The translations under genes were made by a program, and so were the position numbers. Shown here piece after piece: positions 50,370 through 60,023 of a DNA stretch of 64,000 nucleotides (positions are counted from its first letter, which is position 1; the number at the start of each line of letters is the position of its first letter). The DNA comes from Ryuthela nishihirai (lineage: Eukaryota; Arthropoda; Arachnida; Araneae; Heptathelidae), in assembly GCA_038380435.1 (NCBI GenBank), contig JAWZYU010000019.1:22717801-22781800 (forward strand), given 5' to 3'. A model generated the notes under the pieces. That model searched no databases, had not been told where the DNA came from, and worked only from the letters and a program-made list of their open reading frames with translations.

Positions 50370-51839
50370 AGGCCTACCGTGGCGGTTGTACAAACCTATA
50401 GATGTCTTGTTTTCCATCAATCATATGGTTAATGGTGTCCTGAGGTATGGCGTTCCAAACAACATCCAATTGGGCATGTGATTGCACCAGATTCGACACC
50501 AGAGGGAGCTGACGAAGGCGGCAACCCATAAGGTCCCACACATGCTCAGTGGGCTACACATCAGAGAAGTATAGCGGCCATAGGAGAATGTCCACACTTT
50601 GGAGACTACAGGGAACCACCTTGATGTGGTGGGGGGGCTTGAGAGCCCATTTAGGTCGAAGGCTCTGCTGACAGGTTTGGGCCCCAGTTGGACAGGCTAA
50701 GATCTCAAGGTCAAAGACTCCACTCTGTACCGGTTTGGGACCTGGTTGAGTAAACTAAGACTCCATCTCAGAGACTCAGGGAAGTCGTTCAGGGCCCTGC
50801 TGACTGACTTGGTCCGTCAGGTCGGACAGGGCCCCAAATTTCGGGCCTGATTAAGAGTTCCCCCCATGGGAGCTGAGGCAACTTGGATCTATATATCCTT
50901 GTTTGTGGCTAACTGGGGCGCAGATTAAAATCCAGGTTTTGCAGCGGTCGTGCCGTGGGTCGAGCTTTACTTCTATAGTACTGTTCACCCTAGACTTTCG
51001 TGGGCTGTGCATTTACTTATATGGTATTGTATGTCCCCGACCCTTAGATACTGGTCAAAGTGGTATTCCCTATACTGGTAGTGCTTTAGGCAGAACCAGT
51101 GGGCCTGTCCATCAGTATATTTATCCAGCATTGCACATGCAATGAGTGAAATGGCATTGTCCTGCTGCAGAATCAGTCTAGAAACCGTAGTAAGGAAGAA
51201 TCGTGCCACAGGATTAAGGATATCATCGATGTAACATCTCTCCATTAGCATGCTGGAAACATGGAGCAGAGGTGTCCTGCCACCATATGTGATGCAATCC
51301 CATACCATTCTACCAGAGTGATGGACTTCCTCATGTTGTTAACGACGCCGTCTCCATGAGGACAAAAGGCCATCTGGCATGCCGAAACAGAAACATAATC
51401 TGTGAACAAGTCTCCTTCATTCTGTAGTCCAATGTTGCCTCGCTCGACATCAGTGGAGATGGCGGAATCAGTGATGACGCTGCAGTGGCAGATGACAGAC
51501 TGGATGTCTCGCCCTCGTTCCTGCGTCAGGCAAATGTTGTCTAATGGTTTGCGCGGAGACCGCAGTACTCGTAGCGGACTACAAATCACTTTGCAGCACA
51601 GTTGCTGTGGTGAAAGGGTCTCAAATGGCGCTCCTATGGAGCATGTGATCTTCACACTTGTGGTGTAGCGTGCTGTTTCTGTACCTGTTCTTTGTATCAT
51701 TTGGTGTTCCATGATGTTGCGTGAGACACATCATTGCACTGTGCTCACATTGCACCCCATGCATGCGGCAATCGCTCGAAAACTCGATCTGAGCTCTCAC
51801 ATCTACAATTCGCTCTCTCTCAGAAGGCGTCAATTGCAT
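50370..51839 (-). pseudogene. Tc1-type transposase (broken, with insertion)
   Basis: From 51839: 'MQLTPSERERIVDVRAQI', then decayed helix-turn-helix sequence and 'RYTT'. In 51712-51245 other frames carry the middle part. 51308-51115 reads 'MVWDCITYGGRTPLLHV', 'YIDDILNPVARFF' and 'LILQQDNAISLIACAMLDKY' (second Asp). Beyond the insertion 'ILLWPLYFSDV.PTEHVWDL' gives the third block with Glu, then 'MGCRLRQLPLVSNLVQSHAQ' and 'AIPQDTINHMIDGKQ'. Several stops and frameshifts; inactive. Confidence 0.88.
50595..51105 (+). mobile_element. 511-bp insertion of unknown class in the Tc1
   Basis: It splits the transposase between its second and third catalytic blocks and is flanked by TGTCCA (50589-50594 and 51106-51111), so the host sequence is continuous when it is removed. 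The left part holds a small hairpin (CCACCTTGATGTGGTGG) followed by GGGGGGCTTGAGAGCCC. The words 'GTTTGGG.CC..GTTG..CAG/GAGTAAACTAAGA' and 'AGACTC' occur twice, a weak internal repeat. No transposase or RT is encoded. It may be a 5' or 3' piece of a non-LTR element or a non-autonomous element; I cannot tell which. Confidence 0.65.
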
Positions 51840-52102
51840 ATAAGGGGCCCACCAATATCTATAAGGCACATTCCGAACATTTTCGCAGCATGCACTCCAA
51901 TCTCACGTCGGTCCTACTATGATAAGAGCTTGTGGGCACCTAGTATTTATCCACGGCTCAGCTGGGTGTCATGTATCCATTCGCTGTGAAACTTTGATCA
52001 TTTGCATGTCTCCGATGGGCGATTACCTCCTACGATTTACATATCTCTACTTCGATTTCATGGTGTTGCGATTTCCACTTTGAGTGGTGTACATTTCCTC
52101 CA

Positions 52103-52410
52103 TCAGGCTCCTAATCTGAAATTCCCAGGTTCGTGTCCCAACTGTGCCTGAATTGGGATTTACATCCACAAAACCTGCACCCTGCCCTCGGTGAGAAGGG
52201 GAAGTCTCAGGTTTGGAAAGGGCATCGTCCTCAGATCGGACGTTCAACCATGTGGCTGAATGCAGAAGAGACATAATACCCTATGCACTTTAATTACACG
52301 CTGGCTTTGACGAGAGATTTTGATCTGTGTCTTAAACAGAAAATCATTGAGTTCCCTTCCCCAACTTCTATGTGCCATTGTAGTTCTTGTGACCTGCGAT
52401 TCTTCAATTA
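52103..52410 (+). mobile_element. SINE family 1, old degenerate copy
   Basis: It begins within the head ('AGGCTCCTAATCTGAAATTC', 'CCAGGTTCGTGTCCCAACTG') and follows the body through 'CCCTGCCCTCGGTGAGAAGG', 'GGACGTTCAACCATGTGGCT' and 'CTTGTGACCTG'. The A-box is missing and divergence is the highest of all copies. Confidence 0.72.
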
Positions 52411-52989
52411 AGTTTGATTTAGCATACAAATGCGAAAACCATTTGGATATCAATCATGCCACTTGCAAATGTAATGAACATGTCAATTAGGTAAAGCAAA
52501 AGATTACTGATGGGGCAAATAACTTCAGATGTGCTGTATAATTATGATGTATAAATTTGGTGAAGCAAATGTCTTCATTTTTAGGATTCAGAATTCAACT
52601 CTGAAAAACTCAGAAATTGAAGGATTTCTTCGATACTGACAAATTCACTTAGGATTCATGAAAACTGTAATATTCACAGATAATCGAAAATGTAAGAAAT
52701 TTCAAAATTAATTAGCTGATATTGATACTGTTTTATTAGCTGGGAGAATAGGGCAAAATTCTTAAACCTCATTAGTTATACCCCAGCCTTGGACTGGAAC
52801 ACAAATTATTACATACCATGGTAGAACAAGATAAAAAACATCAAATACAAGCCCAATGTCTTACAAAAACTCTTTTAAGAATATTAATTTGCAAAGAAAG
52901 GAAATTTTCTTCCTCGAAGCCACTTTTTCTTTTCCCCTCTGCTGAGATTTCAGCCCAATCGTTTTACACAGCACTGGGCAGCAGTCAAC

Positions 52990-53716
52990 CTTTTGCCCCA
53001 ACTGTCCACTAGGTGCTGAGAGACATTAATAGCTGTAACAGAGCATTGTATATGGCTAAGCGGCTTGGGCGGATTCAGATAGCTGTAAGTTATGTCACGA
53101 GTAGGTACATAAAGGGCACTTCCTGGGGCCACCCGGGCGTCTGCAATGGATGCTAGTCCTGACGAGTTTGAATTATTCATCCATACCTCAGGTCGGAACC
53201 AGCTTTCGTTGCGTTGGGCACGTGCCTCCGCTCGTCCCCAGGGAGAAATAGCAGAGCTCGCCCAACCATGTTCCATTCTCTCTACTGACGTAACTGTGAG
53301 GGCCAGGGTCGCTATTCTTCGTTGCTTTCCCCCCTTATCGCGGCTAATAGTCTGTGACGAGGAGGCGACCCGAGAGGATAGCGCGCGCTGCTCTTTCTTC
53401 TCCATAATGTGCCTCAACCACTGGCGAGGTAATAAATAGAGGCGGGGACATCGAGGATAAACTTTCTCCCTTCATCGTCGGAAAAGGACAGCCATCGAGT
53501 GTTCACTACACTCTCTTATATCTCTTAAAGACTAGGAAGGAGAGAGAGAAAAAATCACTCTTTGTTGTTCAGTTTTTTTTTTTGCTTTTGTGTGGCTCTG
53601 CGGGTTCATAAATCAGGTCATTATGTACCTGTGATTTACGAAGGCAATTTTGTCCTTCATTAAGCAGTATCGTGAAAAACTAAAGACTTTTAACATGAGC
53701 TAACGCACAAATAACA
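52990..53716 (+). promoter_or_regulatory. GC-richer block, candidate promoter and 5' UTR
   Basis: In contrast to its surroundings this stretch (about 53000-53470) is GC-rich and rich in CpG (for example GGCGACCCGAGAGG and GATAGCGCGCGCTGC) and shows no transposon similarity. 'GGTAATAAATAGAGGCGGGG' near 53432-53450 could serve as a TATA-like element, with transcription starting some 30 bp on. The following 53470-53716 has few upstream ATGs and leads to a well-placed ATG at 53717. All of this is inference from composition and layout. Open frames on both strands here (for example minus 52950-53417) are more likely by-products of GC content. Confidence 0.4.
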
Positions 53717-53847
53717 ATGGCGAAACCTCCAGCACTTGTTGTTGAGAAAGGTTTCGATTTGGAATTTTTGAGAGGGAAAAATACAGATCTTTGAAACGTG
53801 GAGGGTATTACGCCTTTTTAATTGCTGCTGTTCTCTCGCTTGTTTTC
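53717..53847 (+). CDS. candidate host first coding exon, possible membrane protein, frameshifted
   Basis: ATG at 53717 has a good start context (AACAATGG). It reads MAKPPALVVEKGFDLEFLR, then needs a one-base shift near 53770-53780 (GAGAGGGAAAAATAC) to continue as EKYRSLKRGGYYAFLIAAVL and SLVF, a hydrophobic segment. A consensus splice donor, GTAAGT, starts at 53848, right inside the hydrophobic stretch. An N-terminal cytosolic piece followed by a first membrane helix split by an intron would fit a tetraspan protein such as a MARVEL-domain member; that family guess is weak. The frameshift could be an assembly error or a real lesion. Later exons were not found within the window. Confidence 0.4.
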
Positions 53848-54180
53848 GTAAGTATGGCAGGAAAAGAAGATTGGTTTTGCAATGATTTGACTAGGGTTGT
53901 CGATTGCCTTCATTATCAATTATTTTCCCTAAGTCTTTTTCGAAGACGTGAAAATATTCCTCTTACAAAATTCTCTCAACTAAAAGAATTCAGAATATTT
54001 ATCATTTTCAAATCTAGCCTAGTATTTTACTAATAAGGTTTAACACCTAAAAATACTGAATATATATTGACTAGTTGAAATAGGAGAATGGTAAAACAGA
54101 CTGGGCAACACTAACTTTAGACCAGTGGTTTCCATTCTGTGGTCTCTGTACCCCTAGGGGTCCGCCTAGGTAGTGAAGAG

Positions 54181-54569
54181 ATTGGATTGGATTGTTTTAC
54201 CTCTGAGCGGCACCTTTTTGCACACCATGGGCTAAATGGCCAGGCCACAAGGACCCCGAAGGCTCAGAGAAGGTTGGGGGAGGGGACCCACTGGAACAGC
54301 TGTTGGGAGACAGATGGTAGCCTCCCTTCAAGGCCATCCAGCGTGTTCTTTATCGTGCACAGGGTATGGCTCTCCCGCACACGGGACCACGGGTTAACGT
54401 CCCATCCGACGGACGGCGGCCTTTCCAAGCCCATCGGTGTCCCCTACTGACCGTGGGCAGGGCGGAGAATTTTGCGGAGATAAATCTCAACGCTGACCCA
54501 GCTGGGACTCGAACCTGGGAACTACAGATTACGAGCCTGGCGCGCTACCGACTGAGCCACCCTCGCCCC
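54181..54569 (-). mobile_element. SINE family 1, young full-length copy
   Basis: 389 bp with a 13-bp duplication AGGTA(G/A)TGAAGAG (54168-54180 and 54570-54582). Complete tRNA-like head (boxes as in the 49.0-kb copy). The 3' end in its own orientation is GGTAAAACAATCCAATCC. It lies downstream of the candidate exon, in what would be its first intron. Confidence 0.93.
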
Positions 54570-54599
54570 AGGTAATGAAGAGAGTCCTGGATATCTTTT

Positions 54600-55775
54600 T
54601 AATATTTCAAGAAGCGCTAAAGAAAAGAGTGCAGTTACAAGATGATGTAACAGAGTTAATTTTTTTTTGCTTATGGGTGGAATTTTGCCAATTAAGTATG
54701 GCAATACTGGCTATCTCATGTTAATCACAAAATGTTATTGGCTCTTAATAAAATAATTCCTCCTGCCCATCGCATTCCAAAGATGAGCCCTTTCAAAGTC
54801 AGTCAGATCATTTTTTTTTATCCATGTCGCACTTGAATTTGCTTTACACCATGCTTTTATGGCATTTATAGAACTTCGTAGTGACGTAGAATATTAACGT
54901 CAGTAAGAAATTTTGCATGCATTGGTATTGTTACGACAGATGAACGAGCAATAATGAAACCGTGATGTGATATATCTCTTGATGACCTATAGCGTGAGAA
55001 TTACGTCACCAACTACCTCGAACGAACTTAAAAAATAAAGAATAAGTTGTTGTAATTATGCGGAATTAGAGTGTGAAGGAAAACGTCGTTTGTTTTAGTC
55101 TGTGCGGTATAGTATGAAGAAGAAATGTTTTTTATTTGATGTATTCGCTGGAGGTTAAATACGTTTATTAGTGTTGATCCTGTTAGTGGACTGGTAAGAG
55201 AAAGAAGGATGCTGCACACTTAAAGATGTGGCTGAGGAGGTTATACGTTAGTCGAAACAACAGAGCTGATCTCAACTTTTCTATAGGAAGAGTTCATCGT
55301 TTGATGCATAATTATATTTGGTTTATTTATAAATTGGTAAGGTTATTCTTTATAGATTGCAGGTTTGTTCACAAATAGGATTGTGTCACTTATCAACTAT
55401 TGTAAAAAGCCTTATTTTATGCTTTGAGTAGAGATATTAAGAATTGTAGAGAAAATATCAATTTGTAGGAAGTGTAAAAAGGTGCTTTGTTCTTCTGAAG
55501 GTTTATTTTTATGCTGATAAAGATTTGTGTTGGTTTAATTTAATTCATATAAATGTTTTTATTCATACTTTTGTAATAAATTACATTATTTTAGAATTAT
55601 AATTTTTAAATACTATTTTTGAACTCACGCTCAGTTTCCATCCGTTTAATATATAACAGTATGTGTCATGGTATTTCGGGCACGAAGTATTGTTCATACC
55701 GATTTGGGCAGGGAATGTATTTTATTTATTTACGCTAAACCTTCGTTTAATTGAACTAAGACTATTGAACACAAT
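54600..55775. other. no gene recognised
   Basis: AT-rich sequence without transposon similarity that I can see. If the exon at 53717 is real, this could be intron or distal flank. Possible splice acceptors with short open frames exist, but none shows a convincing protein. Confidence 0.35.
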
Positions 55776-55780
55776 CCTCT

Positions 55781-56332
55781 GGGGCGGGGGTGACTCAGTC
55801 GATAGCTCGCCCGGCTCGTAATCTACAGTTCCCAGGTTCGAGTCCCAGTGGTCGATGATTAAGATTTATCCCCTCAAAACTCTCCACCCCAAGTCAGTAG
55901 TGGACACTGATGGAAAGGCTGTCATCCGTCGAATGGATGTTAAGCCGTGGCTCGGTGTGCACGTTAAAGAACACAAATACACTCACTCACGACATGAAGA
56001 ATCCATTACAAAATTTATTTGCTTTTCTTTCTTCTTCACTACACAACATGAAGAATTATAACAATTTAACTCATTTTCTCACCTTTTCTCTTTTCGATAA
56101 AACAAGCAGAAAATGCTATCTGGATGAGTCAAGACTCAATCTGTGACCGAGTCTCGGAATTTCCAACTTTGTGGGAAAGTTGATGATGATGATGATGGGA
56201 GGCTGCCATCAGTCTTCCAACAGCTGTCCAGTGAATCCCTTTTCCCCAACATTCTCTGAACCCTCGGGGTCCCTGTGACTTAGCCATAAAGCCCATTGTG
56301 TGCGAAAAATGTGTCACTCAGAGGTAAAACCA
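55781..56332 (+). mobile_element. SINE family 1, split by a 223-bp insertion
   Basis: The head 'GGTGACTCAGTCGATAGCTC' and 'GGTTCGAGTCCC' runs through the body to 'GCACGTTAAAGAACAC' at 55974. The body resumes at 56198 with 'GGGAGGCTGCCATCAGTCTT' and ends GAGGTAAAACC. The SINE itself is diverged (several small deletions). Confidence 0.82.
55975..56197 (+). mobile_element. insertion ending in (GAT)n inside a SINE
   Basis: About 223 bp with two copies of 'ACATGAAGAAT' and a right end GTTGATGATGATGATGATG. The LINE at 7.2 kb ends in the same (TGATGA)n type of tail, so this may be a 5'-truncated piece of a related LINE. No coding similarity was recognised, and no target duplication is obvious. Confidence 0.4.
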
Positions 56333-56334
56333 AT

Positions 56335-57850
56335 TCTCATCAAATAGTTAAAATCACGCAATTTGACTGAACAAATCAATTTAGATAAACACGAGGTGTG
56401 GTAGAAAAACAAACGAGCCTAAGTAATTAAAAATTTTGATTTATGAAAAATTACAGAAATCGAAGTTTGTTCCCATTGCCCTAACGCACTTCTTCAATTT
56501 CGTCTTCCATGTTTCGAAATACTTTTGGAGGTCCTCTTTCGGGATATTTTTAGGAGCTCTGTCGTACGTTGCAGGTTTATGTGCTCCACGCCATCAAAAT
56601 GGCTCCTTTCGTAAAAAGAGACTATTGGAAGTGTAATTTATCAAGGAAACGCGCCCCTTCATCGCCCCCCCCCCCTGGGCGAAGGAAATTTTCTCTTTTT
56701 TTGTGGGTAAAGCATTTTTTTTTTCATTTACTCATAAAATCAACTATTTTTTTTATGTTCTATGAACATACCAAAAACTTTTATATATTCATTACAATGT
56801 AAATATGCTACACGAATGAATTTAAAAACACGCTGCGGAATGGAAAAAAAAACTCAAAATTTTTGTTAATGTGCTTTACGATGTTTCTAATTGTTATCTT
56901 GATAAAGGAACCAGAGGATGTTACTATTAATATGATTTTCTAATGTATTTACACAGAAACATGGACGGACGGTCGGTCCTAGCGATAATATTACCAAGTT
57001 TTTAAAGAAAATGTGTTAAAAGCAAATTGAAAGAAATTAATTCTTGATTCTTAAAATACCTACGAAATATAATAATATTCTGGCCCTAATCTAGAAAAAA
57101 TTTAATCTATTTTGTTTCTCAGCTTTCACACCGTATTATAACTAAATGAAAAGACTGCCAAATATATTATTTCTATATATTCACCCTCTCAAATGGCAAA
57201 TATTTAAACAGGGCATTTCGGCGAAATGTTTCTTTCATGTATGCGCAAAGTTTGTTCTTTCAACAAGAAAGAAAGTATAATAATTCTTTCAATGCGTTCA
57301 TTTCTCAGTTCATTTCATGCTTTTGACTTGGAAGCTGACTGCATTGCTGCGAAGTGCATTACTTAGATTAAAAGAAAAATCGGAAAGTAAATAACAGCAA
57401 TGGAGCCTCTGAATGTAATTTTGCAGTTGTCTTGAAAGTTTTGAGCAATGGATCAAACTTCTTCGAAGTGGATTATTGAAATAAAATCGGAGAAAAATAA
57501 AGGAGCGAAAAATAAACAACATCAATAATTCCAGAAACTGTTACTGCAAATTTTAATTATTACTATTAATTACATCCATCATATCTTATTCTCTTAAGTA
57601 TAACTAAAAAACTGCAATCAGAATTCCGAGAGTAATTATAATGACAAAATAATCCAAAAATTATAATATGACGATTAATTAAAATTAACCGTTTGCCGAG
57701 TAAAATGTATAATAAAATATTGCTAGGTTCTTATTTTTACTGTTTTCCGGCAAAATATATTATGCAGTACAAGAATTTAGGTTTGATATTTTCTTGGCGT
57801 TTGATTTTCTCATTCAATAGAAGGAAAAGAACTGGAGGTGCACGGGGTAC
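56335..57850. other. no gene recognised
   Basis: AT-rich. A C-run lies near 56667-56676. A plus-strand frame at 56569-56802 and a minus-strand frame at 57310-57525 look like chance. Nothing else is supported. Confidence 0.4.
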
Positions 57851-57853
57851 ATT

Positions 57854-58668
57854 ATGTCTTCAAAATCACCATCAACTTCAGTAACTGAATCAGATCAGCA
57901 GTGGAGGAGAACAAAATGCAGATGGAAATACATATGAAAATGTTACTAAATGAAGCAAAAGGTGAATACACTTTGTTAAAGGAGGGAATAAAGACTCTTG
58001 GTACTGAACTAAGAAACTTCATAACAGATATTAGAAATGCTATGAAACAAGATATAACAAATATTAATAGTAATATCAGGGAAATTAAGGATTCTTTACA
58101 GTTTAATAATAGTCAAATAGAAGAATTTATTAAATCTGTAAAAGAGTTAAGAGCAGAAATCAAACAACTGAGGCAAGAAAATTTTGTTTTAGTGAAATAA
58201 AATAGTTATGAAACAAGAACTTAGTGAACTCAGGAATGATTTGAATGACTTTGAATTGAGATCTAAAAGACAAAAATTGAGATTATAGGAATTCCAGAAC
58301 AGCCAGAAGAAAATGTACTTGAGATTGTTGAAAAAGTATTAAATCTAGTTGATTTTCATGGGTTGGATGAGGTTGATATAGCCCATAGAGTTCCAGCTAT
58401 GAGACAGGATAAAATTAAACCCATTATTGTTAAATTTAAAAATACTATTATAAGGAGAAAATGGATCCAAAGTTCAAACAAGAAAGATAATTTAACAGCA
58501 GATATGATAAGTGATAAATTTAAGGATAATAAGATATTTCTAAATGAGCATCTTACTAGGTTTACTAAAAAGTTATTCTACATAGCAAAACAATTTAGAA
58601 TTTCCCATAATTATGAATCAAACCTGAAAGAAAAGCGGGAGGTGGATGGGTGGTTTCTTCATGCGTGA
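57854..58668 (+). pseudogene. LINE ORF1-like protein, coiled coil plus FP25K-like domain
   Basis: After an ATG at 57854 and a frame change, 57901-58200 encodes a long heptad-rich coiled coil ('EENKMQMEIHMKMLLNEAKG' to 'VKELRAEIKQLRQENFVLVK'). Another frame change leads to 'NDLNDFELRSKRQ' and 'IIGIPEQPEENVLEIVEKVL', then 58363-58668 with 'DEVDIAHRVPAMRQDKIKPI', 'IVKFKNTIIRRKWI' and 'NKIFLNEHLTRFTKKLFYIA'. Coiled coil + 'ELR.R..NI.I.GIPE' + 'D...HRV....PIIVKF' + 'NEHLT...KKL' is the layout of ORF1-type proteins of CR1/L1-like LINEs, also seen in baculovirus FP-type proteins. Two to three frameshifts are present. Such proteins bind RNA and chaperone reverse transcription. Confidence 0.75.
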
Positions 58669-58744
58669 CTAATTATTAAGATATCATAATACTGCCTGTG
58701 GTAACTATCAATGTTTACAAAATGTCCATGTTTTTGTCCGTGTG

Positions 58745-59330
58745 TAGAAAGAGTGGACAATTTCAAGTATCTAGGTGTAATTGCAGATCAGGATCTGAAA
58801 TGGAAATCGAATGCAAATATTTTAACTAAAAAAACTAAGGATTATCTTACATAGATAATATTATTTAAAGAAAATTATGCCTTGAAAATTTTGATTTTAT
58901 TACATCATGCTTGGGTATACTCGGTTATTCAACGGAAATTCAATATGGAATATGTAGCTTAGATAGGGTGATTATGGAAACAATATGAAAAAATTGTTTT
59001 TTGTAAAATTTACAAATTACTTTTTAATGTAAAGTCTTTTTATTCTATTAATATATTAAATACAATCACTTCTATTATTTCAGACAAATATATTTTTATA
59101 AGATTCTATTATTTCTGTTTATGTTTATATTTTACCTTACAATTCAAGAAGAGTTCGATTATATTTGTTGTGCCTTTGCCTTATAAAAGTAATCTGAAGC
59201 ATTATTTGACCACCAAAAATGTGTACTTCATGATTTAAGAATGCAGAAAAAAATATCTCATTGTTCAAAAGAGGTCCAAAGGAATATTTTTAATATTTAG
59301 AACTTGGAAAAATTATATAAAATGCTATCT
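58745..59330 (+). pseudogene. LINE reverse transcriptase C-terminal region (CR1-like)
   Basis: 'VDNFKYLGVIADQDLKWKSN' with 'NILTKKTK', then 'ILLHHAWVYSVIQ' followed in another frame by 'YGICSLDRVIMETI', and farther on 'RRVRLYLLCLCL' and 'NAEKNISLFKRGPKEYF'. These are the post-catalytic blocks of CR1/Jockey-type RT proteins in the right order. The catalytic RT and the endonuclease are missing: ORF1 ends at 58668 and this block starts only about 80 bp later, so the element carries a large internal deletion. Confidence 0.72.
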
Positions 59331-59334
59331 AGCA

Positions 59335-60020
59335 TTTATCTGTTTTTCTCTAGTTTTAATTAATACCACAATTTAGCCACCCCCACTAGAAAGAGTCTAG
59401 TATCAGAATCTTATGATTCCCGGAAGGGCAGTTTTCAAGATTGGAGAACAATTCTTATTTCATTTCTTTTGGGATTTTTATGTATTTTGTTCTGTATAAG
59501 GTATGAGTGAAATAACTATGGAATAAAGTAATGGCATACATACTCTCCCAATGAAATTACCCCAACTAGATGGATGCATGCTTGTGAACCAAATTAATGC
59601 GTGCTTGTGAACCAAATTAATTATTTTGATAGCTACATATACAAAGTAGCTTTGATTACAAAAAAGCTTTGATTACAAAGGATTTGTAATCAAAGACTTG
59701 CAACAGTTTAGACTCTGCAGCGGAAGGGACTTAGCGTTCCTTCGCTTGTCCCAACTAATTCGCACAGTACTGTACAAAAAGTAGCTTTGATTACAAAGGA
59801 GTACAGTTCAACTAATATCACTAGACAACAAATTGAAACTTTCTTGTAACATTGGTTAAGTAGAATGTTTTTAACTAATTTTGCGGGGTTGAATTCAAAT
59901 ATGGCTGTGAAAAATCTGCAGTACGTACAGTTTTTTTTTTAAATTAGTGTTTGATATATTTCAAATTTCAATGAATACGCATGTCAATGAATATCGCATA
60001 TATAATGAATACGCAATGGA
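59335..60020. repeat. short direct and inverted repeats around GTAGCTTTGATTACAAA
   Basis: 'AGCTTTGATTACAAA' occurs three times (about 59648, 59665 and 59782). At 59667-59695 CTTTGATTACAAA is followed after GGA by its exact reverse complement, a 13-bp-arm hairpin. 'GCTTGTGAACCAAATTAAT' is tandemly doubled near 59580-59628. No gene is seen. Confidence 0.7.
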
Positions 60021-60023
60021 TCT

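Larger units (their letters stand above)
50215..52089 (-). mobile_element. Tc1-type transposon with a 511-bp insertion
   Basis: 1875 bp between TA (50213-50214 and 52090-52091). Ends CACTGCTCAAAGTGGAAATC and, reverse-complemented, CACCACTCAAAGTGGAAATC, both running on through GCAACACCATGAA. Without the insertion it would be about 1.36 kb. Confidence 0.92.

Noticed and set aside
52950..53417. 155-codon minus-strand frame in the GC-rich block
   Set aside because: High GC lowers stop frequency; no recognisable domain, and the plus-strand exon and donor downstream explain the island better.
57854..58668. Endogenous baculovirus FP-like gene
   Set aside because: The domain is shared with ORF1 proteins of LINEs; an RT tail directly downstream in the same orientation makes a LINE the simpler explanation.
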